The notes below the pieces were generated by a model. That model was not told the origin of the DNA, did not search any database, and was given only the letters and a program-made list of their open reading frames with translations. A stretch of 64,000 nucleotides of DNA from Bovifimicola ammoniilytica. Lineage in GTDB: Bacteria > Bacillota > Clostridia > Lachnospirales > Lachnospiraceae. Numbering within the stretch: the first letter of the stretch is position 1; each line of letters starts with the position of its first letter. The position numbers were made by a program, and so were the translations under genes. Below, one piece after another: positions 55,146-64,000 of the stretch. Where the stretch lies: NCBI RefSeq assembly GCF_025567085.1, contig NZ_JAOQJN010000003.1:310001-374000 (forward strand), read 5' to 3'.

Positions 55146-56651
55146 CTATCTTAATCTCTTAAGTATCTCCAATATATATTTCCATGTTCTCTCCACACTG
55201 CTTATAGACATTCTCTCTGATGTAGTATGAATATCTAATATATCAGGACCAAATGATACACAGTCTAAATCTTTAATCTTGCCAGCGAACAATCCACATT
55301 CCACACCTGCGTGAATAGCTTCCACAATCGGTTCTTCACCATATTGTTCCTTATAAATATCTATCATAAGGTTACGAAGTGTTGAATCTTTCTTATATTC
55401 CCAGGCAGGATATTCACCCACGCAGGTTACACTTCCTCCAAGCACTCTTATAAGGCAGTCCATACGATCTATTAATTCCTGTTTTTCACTTCCAATGCTG
55501 CTTCGTACTGAGAAACTCATACTTACTTCACTATTATCTTTCACAGTCTTTAATATTCCCATATTGAGTGAGGTCTGGACAAGTCCTTTTATATCTGTAC
55601 TCATTCTCTGTATTCCTCCCGGAAGATTAACAAGTGCAACTATAACCTTTTTAGTGCTGTCTGTATCCATTACTTCTACATTATTACCAGAATTATCAGA
55701 ATCATTAATTGATTTAATATTTGAATCATTATTGGTTTTAAATAATACAGTGATATCCTTATCCGTATTCTTATATTCATTCTTCAAAATGTCGTTATAT
55801 TCTGCTACTAAGCTGTCTATTTTATCAAAATCTTTATCCGAAATAACGATTTCTGCTACACATTCTCTTGGAATTGCGTTGTCTTTCAGACCACCTGCAG
55901 CTGATATTATTCTGCAGCCATATTTAACATTTATGGCATCTAATACCCTGCCCATAATTCTGTTAGCATTTGCTCTTTCCTTATCTATCTCTACACCTGA
56001 ATGTCCACCATTTAATCCTGTTATAGTTAACTTCATAATCTTATTTACATTAACATCACTGACTGTTTCGTATCTGACAGGTACGTGACAGGTTGCTGTT
56101 GCTCCACCTGCGCAGCTTACTAACAGATGTCCCTCATCTTCTGAGTCTAAGTTGAGCATTATATTTCCCTTTAACTCCGAACAATCAATGTCTGCCGCAC
56201 CTAACATACCTATCTCTTCGTCCACTGTAAATACGGCTTCTATCGGAGGGTGAGGTATGTCTGTCGAATCAAGTATAGCAAGGGCATAAGCTATCGCAAT
56301 ACCATCATCACCGCCTAATGTAGTCTTAACTGCCTTTAACATGTCTCCATCAACTATGAGTTCTAAGCCCTCTTTCTCCATATCAATCAGGCAGTCATTT
56401 TCTTTCTCACATACCATATCTAAATGTCCCTGAATGATTACAGGCTGTGAATTCTCATATCCCGTTGTTCCATCTTTGAATATGATAACATTGTTAGATT
56501 TATCCTGAATATATCTTAAATTGTGCTCCTTTGCAAATTCAACGCAATAATCACTTATCATCTTAGTATTTGATGAACCATGCGGAATCTCACATATTTT
56601 TTCAAAATATTTCCATACTTCTGCTGGTTTGAATTCTTTTAAAACTGACAT
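55146..56651 (-). CDS. pepD: Aminoacyl-histidine dipeptidase (M20C, PepD)
   Basis: The product is 501 residues. It hydrolyses Xaa-His and other dipeptides in the cytoplasm. Zinc and catalytic elements are visible: VIIQGHLDMVCEK, KTTLGGDDGIAIAYAL, VDEEIGMLGAA, LNLDSEDEGHL, and the C-terminal IHAGVECGLF and DIHTTSERMS. An Asn/Asp/Ser-rich stretch (about 300-335, NDSNIKSINDSDNSGNN) is an extra insertion in the lid domain. It is monocistronic, with its own terminator. Confidence 0.95.
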   Translation of the reverse strand: MSVLKEFKPAEVWKYFEKICEIPHGSSNTKMISDYCVEFAKEHNLRYIQDKSNNVIIFKDGTTGYENSQPVIIQGHLDMVCEKENDCLIDMEKEGLELIVDGDMLKAVKTTLGGDDGIAIAYALAILDSTDIPHPPIEAVFTVDEEIGMLGAADIDCSELKGNIMLNLDSEDEGHLLVSCAGGATATCHVPVRYETVSDVNVNKIMKLTITGLNGGHSGVEIDKERANANRIMGRVLDAINVKYGCRIISAAGGLKDNAIPRECVAEIVISDKDFDKIDSLVAEYNDILKNEYKNTDKDITVLFKTNNDSNIKSINDSDNSGNNVEVMDTDSTKKVIVALVNLPGGIQRMSTDIKGLVQTSLNMGILKTVKDNSEVSMSFSVRSSIGSEKQELIDRMDCLIRVLGGSVTCVGEYPAWEYKKDSTLRNLMIDIYKEQYGEEPIVEAIHAGVECGLFAGKIKDLDCVSFGPDILDIHTTSERMSISSVERTWKYILEILKRLR

Positions 56652-56778
56652 ATTTTCTCCAATCTGATATGCATATAACTGTAATCCAGACTATAATTTA
56701 GCCATGCAATACCTAAGTTCATAATTCAACATAATTTTTTAAACAGCCTGTCATTTATATTATATGCTATATTTTATG

Positions 56779-57081
56779 TTAAATTTCGTAATCAATGCAC
56801 ATTCTTACTTCCATATAAGGTCTTACATTATTATCTGCAACTTTTACATGGTCTTTATGAACTGCATATCCTTTAAGTGATTCTTCATCTTCAAATGTCG
56901 AATCTAACATTACATCTGCATTTGATGAACTTAATCTTTCTGTCTGCACCTTTATGTCAATAAGTCCAGGTATCCTGCCTTTGAGTCCCTCTAGACCTGC
57001 TTTAACGCCTGCTCTTATCTGCTCTTTTTCTTCTTCTGTCTTATCATCTTTAATCTTCCATAAAATAATATGTTTTACCAT
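56779..57081 (-). CDS. Dabb-family (stress-responsive alpha/beta barrel) protein
   Basis: The product is 100 residues. It starts VKHIILWKIKDDKTEEEKEQ and includes GRIPGLIDIKVQTERL, VMLDSTFEDEESLKGYAVHKDH and KVADNNVRPYMEVRMCIDYE, all typical of the Dabb ferredoxin-like fold that forms dimeric barrels. The biological role is unknown. Confidence 0.92.
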   Translation of the reverse strand: MVKHIILWKIKDDKTEEEKEQIRAGVKAGLEGLKGRIPGLIDIKVQTERLSSSNADVMLDSTFEDEESLKGYAVHKDHVKVADNNVRPYMEVRMCIDYEI

Positions 57082-57323
57082 TTTTTATACCTCTTTCCTA
57101 TAAATATGATTTTTTACGCTTTATATTTTCTATAAATAAGATTTCTTACGCTTCGTATCTGTTACAAGATTTGGATTACCATCATTCTTCATTGCATTTA
57201 TTTTGACATCATTTAAAGCTGAAATCATATAAAATAAAATCATATATAAATAATAAATTATATCCATTAATATATCAATAAAAAGAGGGTAAATTCTTTC
57301 AGATTTCATAAAAAACTGTTTCA

Positions 57324-58742
57324 TCATTCATAAAGCGAATCCAGTGTTAGCAACAAAACATCTTCATCTTTCAGATTTTCTACCCATTCTGTGTAACCAG
57401 ATAATGAAAAGAATATATATTTTGAAACTTTATATTTTGCAGCGATAACTTTTCCTCTTCTGACCAAAGTTTCGTAAATACCTTTATCAATCTTTTCATT
57501 CTTAAATTTGCACTCTCCAATAACCGCTTTTTTATCGATATCCGATATGCCGACAACATCTATATCTGCGGACTGCGTTCTTACATTACCACTCTTGTCG
57601 GTAATATTTTCCACGCCCCACCAACAGCCTACCGAAGTAAGAAAACAACCATATTCGCCTGTTATTCCTTTCTTCAAAGTATAGTATCTGCACATTTCTT
57701 CAAATACAGTGCCCATAAAAGAATGCAAAATCGGCTTAACTGCTTTCTGATAATAAAGTTCTCCCTGCCCCATTTCAATTACACTTGTGCCCTTTGGAAT
57801 AAACTCATACCAGAATTTAAACATATAGTCTTTTAAAACATATTGTGTTTTCTTTTTATTCTTTTCGTCTGTGATACATTTTTTCTTCTCAACCAGTCCA
57901 ACATTGAGCAGTTTATCCAAGGAATATAATACGGTCTGTTCTTTTTCGCAAATTTTCCCTGCGATCGTATTAAGCGTGTTTTCTCCTGATGCAATCTGCT
58001 CTACAATATTATTTACAATTGATATATCTGCAAATTCCTGTGTCAACAAATTTCTGGTCTCATCATACAAATATCCATCTGTCCGAAAAAAAAGCCTTAC
58101 AATATTTTCATCAATACTTTTTGTCGCATCGATCATTGACAAATACTTTGCGACACCGCCAGTAACACCATAACAGATTGCTTTATCCTCATTTGAATAG
58201 CTCGGTACAAATTTAGCCGCATCCAGATAATCAAATGCCTCCAACTTAATCTGAGAATCTCTTCTTCCAAAAAGAGGACTCTTTTCACTAAGAACTTTCT
58301 TTTCCATAAAACTTAGTGCCGAACCGCATAAAATGATTTTTAGATTTTTATCCTTCCAAGTTGTATCAATATATTTCTGTATGATTGATAAAAGAGCCTC
58401 ATCCTTTTCTGCCCAATATGGCAACTCATCAATCACAAGCACCAGCTTATCACTGCCAATGTTTTTATCAATAAAATCAAAGACTGCTTCCGTTGTATGG
58501 AAGCTTATATCTCCCATCCCCGGCATCATCAAATCTATTACCTGTTGGGAAAACAATTCTAAATTTCGATTTTTTCCAACTTTTGTCGCTGTATAAAATA
58601 TAGTTTTTTTATCTTTGACAAATTCTGCAATAAGTGTAGACTTTCCTATACGTCTACGGCCATATATCACGGTCATTCCTATCCCGTCTTTGTCATAAAA
58701 CTCTTGTAGATATGCTAACTCTCTTTCTCTACCAATAAACAT
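57324..58742 (-). CDS. ATPase of the archaeal-type ATPase_2/DUF234 family
   Basis: The ATG at 58742 lies 8 bases after GGAGG and gives 472 residues. MFIGRERELAYLQEFY leads to Walker A VIYGRRRIGKSTLI and Walker B KLVLVIDELPYWAEK. A winged-helix region follows, and the C-terminal DUF234 domain carries a PD-(D/E)xK-like core: SADIDVVGISDIDKKAVIGE then CKF. Members are suspected mobile or defence-associated ATPase-nucleases, but their function is not established. It stands alone. Confidence 0.9.
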   Translation of the reverse strand: MFIGRERELAYLQEFYDKDGIGMTVIYGRRRIGKSTLIAEFVKDKKTIFYTATKVGKNRNLELFSQQVIDLMMPGMGDISFHTTEAVFDFIDKNIGSDKLVLVIDELPYWAEKDEALLSIIQKYIDTTWKDKNLKIILCGSALSFMEKKVLSEKSPLFGRRDSQIKLEAFDYLDAAKFVPSYSNEDKAICYGVTGGVAKYLSMIDATKSIDENIVRLFFRTDGYLYDETRNLLTQEFADISIVNNIVEQIASGENTLNTIAGKICEKEQTVLYSLDKLLNVGLVEKKKCITDEKNKKKTQYVLKDYMFKFWYEFIPKGTSVIEMGQGELYYQKAVKPILHSFMGTVFEEMCRYYTLKKGITGEYGCFLTSVGCWWGVENITDKSGNVRTQSADIDVVGISDIDKKAVIGECKFKNEKIDKGIYETLVRRGKVIAAKYKVSKYIFFSLSGYTEWVENLKDEDVLLLTLDSLYE

Positions 58743-58928
58743 ATAAAGTGCCTCCATTTATTCAAATCATTTTTGTTAAAATCGATTTTTATTAAATATA
58801 ATTTAGCATACTATTTTATATATGGCAATTATTTTTTCTTCATTATTTTTTGCATATACCTCTACAAGGTCAACATCCACAAGACTTATTTTTGTGTGTT
58901 TGCACATTTTTATACAGTGGATTACCAT

Positions 58929-58968
58929 AAAAAAAACAACGCATAACCGATTTATTGATTTGCGTTGT
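58929..58968 (-). terminator. Terminator after the ferredoxin-like gene
   Basis: On the minus strand ACAACGCA (58968-58961) pairs with TGCGTTGT (58943-58936) and is followed by TTTTTTTT. A 17-base loop separates the arms. Confidence 0.85.
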
Positions 58969-59000
58969 CTATATTTAATAATTTTATATACAATTCTCTG

Positions 59001-59396
59001 TTACATTCTCTCAATAGCTTTAACCTTACAATTCTCATAGCAACTGCCACAATGCAGACAATTATTCTGTCTGATTACAAATGGCGTTCCTTTGTCTATA
59101 CACTTCTGCTGACATTTAGCCATACATCTTCCACATTCGATACATCTGTCAGTTATGTAATATCCCTTTGCCTTAGCCACTGCATTTCCCATAGTATAAA
59201 CCTCTCTGAATATCGGCTTCACACCAAGGTTAAAATACTCGACTTCTGCCTCATCAATACAGAAAATAATCCCTATATCTCTTGTATCACCCGGATACAC
59301 ATTAGCAAGATATGGCTGTTCTTCGGAGATTTTATCTCTCCACAATATCTGTTCTTCATCATTTACAGCATATGCCTTGCCTGAAAGCCTAATCAT
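59001..59396 (-). pseudogene. 5'-truncated pyridoxamine-oxidase-like/ferredoxin protein
   Basis: The 131-residue frame starts at a weakly preceded ATG. Residues 1-70 look like the second half of a PNPOx-type flavin domain (beginning IRLSGKAYAVNDEEQ); the normal first ~70 residues are missing, with a stop just upstream. Residues 80-131 hold two 4Fe-4S motifs, CIECGRCMAKCQQKC and CLHCGSCYENC. The intact family is probably a flavin/iron-sulfur reductase. A translated C-terminal ferredoxin cannot be excluded, so it is either a remnant or a shortened gene. Confidence 0.6.
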
Positions 59397-59430
59397 CTCT
59401 TAGGTCAGTCACTTAAGCCAATACTTGATT

Positions 59431-60078
59431 CTATGGTAGAATGGGGTAATGCATATAAGAATATGTAAATAATTCAGGATGATTTTCTAAATCATCCTCT
59501 TTTGTTATCGGTCTTATAACCTTACATGGAACACCTGCTGCTAATACTCCGTCAGGAATATCCCTTGTAACAACACTTCCTGCACCGATTACGCAGCCAT
59601 TTCCGATTGTAACGCCTCCGCATACAGTTACGTTTCCTGCTAACCAGCAATTATCTCCTATGGTTATAGGTTTAGCGTATTCTTTATCAGCATATACACC
59701 ATCATCACGTTTATATATATTTCTATCCTGAAACCTCAATGGATGTACTGGTGTAAGCAATGATACATTTGGTCCCATAAATACGTTACTTCCTATTTTC
59801 ACCGGACAGCAATCAAGACATGTAAAATTGAAATTCGCATAGCTGTTATCACCTATTTTCGTAAAACAACCATAGTCAAACTGGACCGGTCCCTGAAGAT
59901 ATACATTACTGCCTTTATCAGGTATGAGTTCATCTAGAATTTTATCTCTGTCTGAGTCCGTTTCGAAACAATCATTATACTTCTTACTGAGTATATGCGC
60001 TTTTTGTCTAAGTTCAAGAAGCTCCTTATCCGATGGGTCGTATATTAATCCCGAAATCATTTTCTCTTTTTCATTCAT
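59431..60078 (-). CDS. Maltose O-acetyltransferase-like enzyme (hexapeptide repeat)
   Basis: The ATG at 60078 follows AGGAGAGG and gives 215 residues. The N-terminal helical Mac domain (ISGLIYDPSDKELLELRQKA) is followed by left-handed beta-helix repeats, with TPVHPLRFQDRN carrying the catalytic His, and ITIGDNCWLAGNVTVCGG, GNGCVIGAGSVVTRDIPDG and VLAAGVPCKVIRPI. It transfers acetyl from acetyl-CoA to a sugar or galactoside. It lies upstream of the truncated ferredoxin gene. Confidence 0.93.
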   Translation of the reverse strand: MNEKEKMISGLIYDPSDKELLELRQKAHILSKKYNDCFETDSDRDKILDELIPDKGSNVYLQGPVQFDYGCFTKIGDNSYANFNFTCLDCCPVKIGSNVFMGPNVSLLTPVHPLRFQDRNIYKRDDGVYADKEYAKPITIGDNCWLAGNVTVCGGVTIGNGCVIGAGSVVTRDIPDGVLAAGVPCKVIRPITKEDDLENHPELFTYSYMHYPILP

Positions 60079-60102
60079 TTCTTCTGACCTCTCCTTTTGC
60101 AA

Positions 60103-60280
60103 ATCTTGTTTAATACATTTATAAAATTATTTCTTAATGTCGATATTTTACAATATGCACATTATTATAACACATAGCTATAAATGTCCACATTATATAA
60201 ATATATCATTACAAAAATTATAATCCTATAAATATACCATCACAAATATATACAATTCTATAGATTATTTTAATCCTTAT
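60103..60280. other. AT-rich intergenic stretch
   Basis: Loosely repeated tataaatata and atcacaaatat motifs with no open frame. A promoter for the acetyltransferase gene is expected here, but no clear -35/-10 pair stands out. Confidence 0.4.
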
Positions 60281-61072
60281 TTAGCCTTCGTCAGAGTTTG
60301 ATTCTTCAAATTCTTTTATTTCCTGTTCATAGGCGGGCTGCACATCAGGAAGTGGTAATGCCTGTCCCATCTCTGCATAGAATTTCAGACTATCGTGAAG
60401 CTGTGTCTGTACTGTCCAGATACTTACCGGATAAATTGCATTTTTAACTTCTTTTTCTCTATCTTCTGTCGTATTTTCTCCTATTACATTTTCTTCTGCA
60501 GCATTATTTTCTGTGACATTATCTACTATATCTTTATATTCTATGTTTTTTTCTTCTATATTTTTATTTGCTTCCGGAACTTCTTTTATAGGAAAATCAG
60601 GTTCAGTTATATGTTTAGAAATCAGACCATCTAAACCAGAATACCCAAGATATCCCACGATGCCACTGTCATTTAACCAGAAATACAGATATTCGCCCTC
60701 ACTGTTCGGTCCCCAGATGAGTGCTTGCTGCTTCATCGTTGTAATCTTGCCCAGATAACAAGAACCAAGCGGTGTCTCTATCTTACGATATGCTTCATAG
60801 ATGTCCTCAATCTTCTTCGGTTCTTCCATGGTAATCATAATAACTCCATTGTCACCAGGATTATAGTCACCGGGACTTCCTAACATCCAGATTGCAACTC
60901 CAATAATCAGTACCACTGTAGCAAAGCTAACCGGAATATCTTCCCAATGACCTGCTATACATATCTTAATACTTATCAATATGACAATTATGCTTACAAT
61001 TCGATAACTCCACTTACGCCTTGTTAATGCTCTTTTTGTTGCTTCTTTTTCGTTATTCTCGTTTTCTGACAT
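60281..61072 (-). CDS. Membrane protein of unknown function
   Basis: The product is 263 residues. A charged N-terminus is followed by two TM segments (VSIIVILISIKICIAG and FATVVLIIGVAIWMLG) and an extracellular or cytosolic domain with GVIMITMEEPKKIEDIYEAY, SGIVGYLGYSGLDGL and a low-complexity Glu/Asn linker (residues 165-210). The end is acidic. No family is recognised. It stands between the acetyltransferase and surface-protein genes. Confidence 0.7.
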   Translation of the reverse strand: MSENENNEKEATKRALTRRKWSYRIVSIIVILISIKICIAGHWEDIPVSFATVVLIIGVAIWMLGSPGDYNPGDNGVIMITMEEPKKIEDIYEAYRKIETPLGSCYLGKITTMKQQALIWGPNSEGEYLYFWLNDSGIVGYLGYSGLDGLISKHITEPDFPIKEVPEANKNIEEKNIEYKDIVDNVTENNAAEENVIGENTTEDREKEVKNAIYPVSIWTVQTQLHDSLKFYAEMGQALPLPDVQPAYEQEIKEFEESNSDEG

Positions 61073-61165
61073 ATGCCTCTCCTTTATCTTCGTTATATTT
61101 AATCAGGCTCTACCAACATCATTATGTCAGCAGAGCCTATATTAATTCATACTGAAAAGCTTATT

Positions 61166-64000
61166 TTACTTACAATTTTTCTTTTTTCTTCTTGTAAATA
61201 TTCCTGTAATTCCAGCGATTGAAGCCATAAGAAGTGTAATCCAAAGTGTTAAATTCGTACTATCTCCTGTCTTAGCAGGTGTTGTACTTTGATGGTTACC
61301 CTTTGTATCTGACAAATCATTCTTCTTATTGCCTGGCAAACCAGCCTGATTTGTATTCGAATTCGCATTGTTATTCTTATTATCACCAGCATTAGTGCTG
61401 CTATTATTGTTATTATCGTTACCGTTATTATTGTTGTCATTGTCATCATTATTGTTATCGTTATTACCATTATTATGGTCATTATCAGATGTTTTCTTCA
61501 CTACATTAAAATTAGTAAATGCCATTCCATCTTCCCATACGATTTCAAATGAATGACTTCCGACAGAAAGCGTCTTAAGATAATCAGCTTTCAATGTGAT
61601 TATTGTAGAGCCCTCTGTGGCTATATAATTTGTTGAATCTATAAGCTCTCCATCCACTTTTACACCTGTGAACTTAGCCAATTCACCATTTCCACTGATT
61701 ACGATACTACTCTCTGAGTTTTCAACCCACTTACTGTCAGTACCATTAATAATCTCGTATGCTACCTGCTCAAGTTTCTCAATCTCTTCTACTTCAAGAG
61801 TTTCTCCACAAACTATACACTCTTTATGTCTGCTTCCACTTTCTTTAATTGTTGCAGGCTTATCTAATATCCAGTCACTTGATATATGTCCTGTTGCAGG
61901 GGCTGTTTCTACATTTTCCATAGTCTGCTCTGCAAAATGAGGATTAGTAAATACTGCTTTATATGTTGTAAGTTCAGGTCTTGTACAGTTCTTACTCTGT
62001 GTTACTGTAGCAGTTGTATCAACTGTCTCTGATTCTTTATTCTGGCATACCTGACATATTCTTTCGGCTGTACATTCAGTGTTGTCAACGTTAAATGTAT
62101 ATGTTGGTTCACTATAGCTATGTTCACCATTTACTGTTACATTAACTACTGTGCTGTTTCCTGCTTTATCAGACACCGTAATCTTATGTATTCCTGCTGA
62201 TAAAGTATACACACCGTCAATTGCTGTAAGTGTTGTTGTAGCTAAAGCCGTTGTATCTGTTACCTTATTGATGTTCTCATCGGATACTGTAAACTTGGCA
62301 TTTATACAATAAGTGTTACCCTCTGTAATTCCATCAACTACAGGTGATATTGTGTCCACAATCATTCCATCTGTTGAAATATATGTAGCATTTCCTGCGA
62401 AATCCTCAATTCTTGCGAAGACAACATATCTATCATCTGCCGCAATGTTAAATGATGATGCGTATTCTTTGAATTTGCCTTCTGCATATTTTTGTGCAAG
62501 TTCATCTGTTGTATATGCTTTAGCATCTATGCCACTTACAAGTAAATATGAAATCTTAACAGCATTTTTTGAGGAATCATATCCTTCTGAATTATAGCTG
62601 TCATCATTTCCTGTGATTGTTACTTTCTGTGTTTCCTTAAAGAAATGACCAAAAGTAATTGTATTTAGCAATGAATTCCACCTGTTATTGCTGACTGTTA
62701 TCTCTCCTGTCGGATTAGTGATATCTGTTATGAGACTTCCGTACTCTGCACCACACTCGTCACATATTGCTTTCTTGAAATAGCTGGCTGTTCCACCAAC
62801 GCAATCTCCGTCTTCTCTATAGGTACAATCCGGATTCTTACACTTCTTACTATGCGTATCATCTCCATTTGATATCCATTCTGACATATTATGTCCTGTT
62901 GCAGAAGCTGTCATAACATCTGTCCTTACCTGCTCTTTAAAGTCATTATTATGTGCATTTTTAAATGTTGCTGTATATTTAGTAAGTTCAGGTCTTGTAC
63001 AGTTCTTACTCTGTGTTACTGTAGCAGTTGTATCAACTGTCTCTGAATCAGTATACTCACATATTTCGCATTTTCTTGTAGCTGTACATTTCTTATTATC
63101 GCCTGACCAGATATATGTGTGTATATAAGTATGAGCTGTCTCATCTATTCTATATCCATCACTCTTATCGCAATGTGCTATCGTACACTCTTTCCAATGA
63201 TTTATACCATCGCTCTTCCAAATCGCCCCATCGAATTTATGAACATGAACGACATTGATTATAATATCGCAGGTCTTTGTTCCGCCATTCTTAGTATATG
63301 AAACCGTTAATGTCTTATTGCCTGCTATGTTCATATCTATATCAGAAGCATTTGTAGTAAATTCTGTAACATTCTCACTATAACCATCTGCATAATTAGC
63401 TGTTACAATGATATCATCAACATTTAATATATCACCCTCTTTGTAACTCTGCTTTGTCTTTATAGCATTTATACCTGTAGGTGCAAGGGTTGTATCATGT
63501 GTAATCTCAAGCCTTCCGTTTACCACTAAAATATTGTAGCTGTGTGTCACATCTTTACGATTTCCAATCTTGACATTACTTACTGTAATTATTCCGTTGT
63601 CAGTAAGCGCTGATGTACTTGGTGTAAGTGTAATATCTGTAATACTATCTCCGCCTGCTAAACCACTCACTTTATATTTAGTCTGGTCAATGTTATGATT
63701 CCATACAACCGACTGATTGCCTGCTGTAATTGTGACATCTTTCCTGCTGATATTTACTGTCTTAGAACCTTTGATTGTATCATAGTTTGCTTTCTCAATC
63801 TTATAGTAAACTGTATACTCTCCTGCATCAGTATACTTTGGATTCTCTTCGCTGTAATTAATTCCATCTTCACCGTAAGTTATCTTAGTACCAGCTGGAT
63901 TAGTAACACTCACATCTATGCTATGTGCCTGTCCGTCATATGTTCCACTATAATCAGAAGCTGTATAATCCTGAATTGTTCCATTTGATATTGTAAGTGT
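61166..64000 (-). CDS. Cell-wall-anchored surface protein with Ig-like and Cys-rich repeats, N-terminus beyond the right edge
   Basis: At least 945 residues; the frame is open to the window edge (DYSGTYDGQAHSIDVSV precedes the first visible Met). Order: MBG-type domains (YDGQAHSIDVSV, VTITAGNQSVVWNH), a Big_3-like Ig domain (PTGINAIKTKQSYKEGD), repeated Cys-rich modules with CxxC pairs (CTATRKCEICEY, CTAERICQVCQNK), a long Asn/Asp-rich linker, PAKTG, a hydrophobic helix (LTLWITLLMASIAGITGIF) and TRRKKKNCK. Sortase anchoring is likely. The repeats (SETVDTTATVTQSKNCTRPE occurs twice) are nearly identical in sequence. Confidence 0.85.
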   Translation of the reverse strand, partial: TLTISNGTIQDYTASDYSGTYDGQAHSIDVSVTNPAGTKITYGEDGINYSEENPKYTDAGEYTVYYKIEKANYDTIKGSKTVNISRKDVTITAGNQSVVWNHNIDQTKYKVSGLAGGDSITDITLTPSTSALTDNGIITVSNVKIGNRKDVTHSYNILVVNGRLEITHDTTLAPTGINAIKTKQSYKEGDILNVDDIIVTANYADGYSENVTEFTTNASDIDMNIAGNKTLTVSYTKNGGTKTCDIIINVVHVHKFDGAIWKSDGINHWKECTIAHCDKSDGYRIDETAHTYIHTYIWSGDNKKCTATRKCEICEYTDSETVDTTATVTQSKNCTRPELTKYTATFKNAHNNDFKEQVRTDVMTASATGHNMSEWISNGDDTHSKKCKNPDCTYREDGDCVGGTASYFKKAICDECGAEYGSLITDITNPTGEITVSNNRWNSLLNTITFGHFFKETQKVTITGNDDSYNSEGYDSSKNAVKISYLLVSGIDAKAYTTDELAQKYAEGKFKEYASSFNIAADDRYVVFARIEDFAGNATYISTDGMIVDTISPVVDGITEGNTYCINAKFTVSDENINKVTDTTALATTTLTAIDGVYTLSAGIHKITVSDKAGNSTVVNVTVNGEHSYSEPTYTFNVDNTECTAERICQVCQNKESETVDTTATVTQSKNCTRPELTTYKAVFTNPHFAEQTMENVETAPATGHISSDWILDKPATIKESGSRHKECIVCGETLEVEEIEKLEQVAYEIINGTDSKWVENSESSIVISGNGELAKFTGVKVDGELIDSTNYIATEGSTIITLKADYLKTLSVGSHSFEIVWEDGMAFTNFNVVKKTSDNDHNNGNNDNNNDDNDNNNNGNDNNNNSSTNAGDNKNNNANSNTNQAGLPGNKKNDLSDTKGNHQSTTPAKTGDSTNLTLWITLLMASIAGITGIFTRRKKKNCK

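Noticed and set aside
57130..57327. 65-codon minus-strand frame after the DUF234 ATPase
   Set aside because: It overlaps the end of the ATPase gene, has no ribosome site and reads as translated AT-rich sequence. Cannot be supported.

Overview
The window is a low-GC chromosomal segment from a Gram-positive anaerobe, most likely a Lachnospiraceae-type Clostridium relative. Supporting signs are sortase-type (xPxTG) surface proteins with Lys/Arg tails, lipoproteins, a T-box in front of proS, frequent TTG starts with strong AGGAGG ribosome sites, a zinc-type L31, and the engB-clpX-clpP-tig order. The genus cannot be resolved from sequence reading alone. Most genes are on the minus strand.

Layout. 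(1) 1-6.6 kb: a very large secreted surface protein of Listeria-Bacteroides-repeat type. It runs off the left edge, carries a one-base frameshift near 2195, and follows a TetR regulator. (2) 6.9-15.5 kb: an accessory island of defence and mobile-element debris. It holds a DUF1016/PDDEXK nuclease, a small membrane protein, a deleted Phd-type antitoxin, a toxin tail fragment, a HEPN-like protein, a broken type I hsdS, an intact ATPase plus TOPRIM-like gene pair, ParB and other conjugative-element remnants, and a complete Phd/RelE-type toxin-antitoxin pair. (3) 15.5-28.8 kb: core housekeeping genes, namely prfA-prmC-DUF1385, rpmE, rho, malic enzyme with a radical SAM protein and DUF4364, engB-clpX-clpP-tig, a lipoprotein and a DJ-1 protein. 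(4) 28.9-47.5 kb: a CYTH phosphatase, a cytoplasmic GH13 amylase, a c-di-GMP operon (degenerate GGDEF-EAL plus HD-GYP), a pseudouridine synthase, a flippase-like protein, csoR-copA copper export, proS under a T-box, two tandem M14-type deacylases (one lacking zinc ligands), tRNA-Leu, a TrkH/TrkA potassium system, a PAP2 phosphatase and hemolysin III. (5) 47.6-54.9 kb: an unusual transport operon of a giant solute-binding lipoprotein, MalF- and MalG-type permeases, a HlyD-type adaptor and a MacB-periplasmic-domain/HAD fusion, with no ATPase. (6) 55-64 kb: pepD, a Dabb protein, an ATPase/DUF234 protein, a 5'-truncated ferredoxin-like gene, a maltose acetyltransferase-type enzyme, a membrane protein, and a second cell-wall-anchored surface protein running off the right edge.

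Highlights. The ATPase/TOPRIM-like pair next to a HEPN-like protein is the best candidate for a little-described defence system. Two intergenic elements (29.4 and 39.2 kb) share a three-hairpin layout with apparently compensating stems and look like a structured RNA or small repeat family. The left surface protein carries a complete sorting signal followed at once by a second signal peptide inside one reading frame. Several frameshifts in the accessory genes are single missing bases, so sequence error should be excluded before they are called biological. All functional names rest on motif reading; no database search was run.
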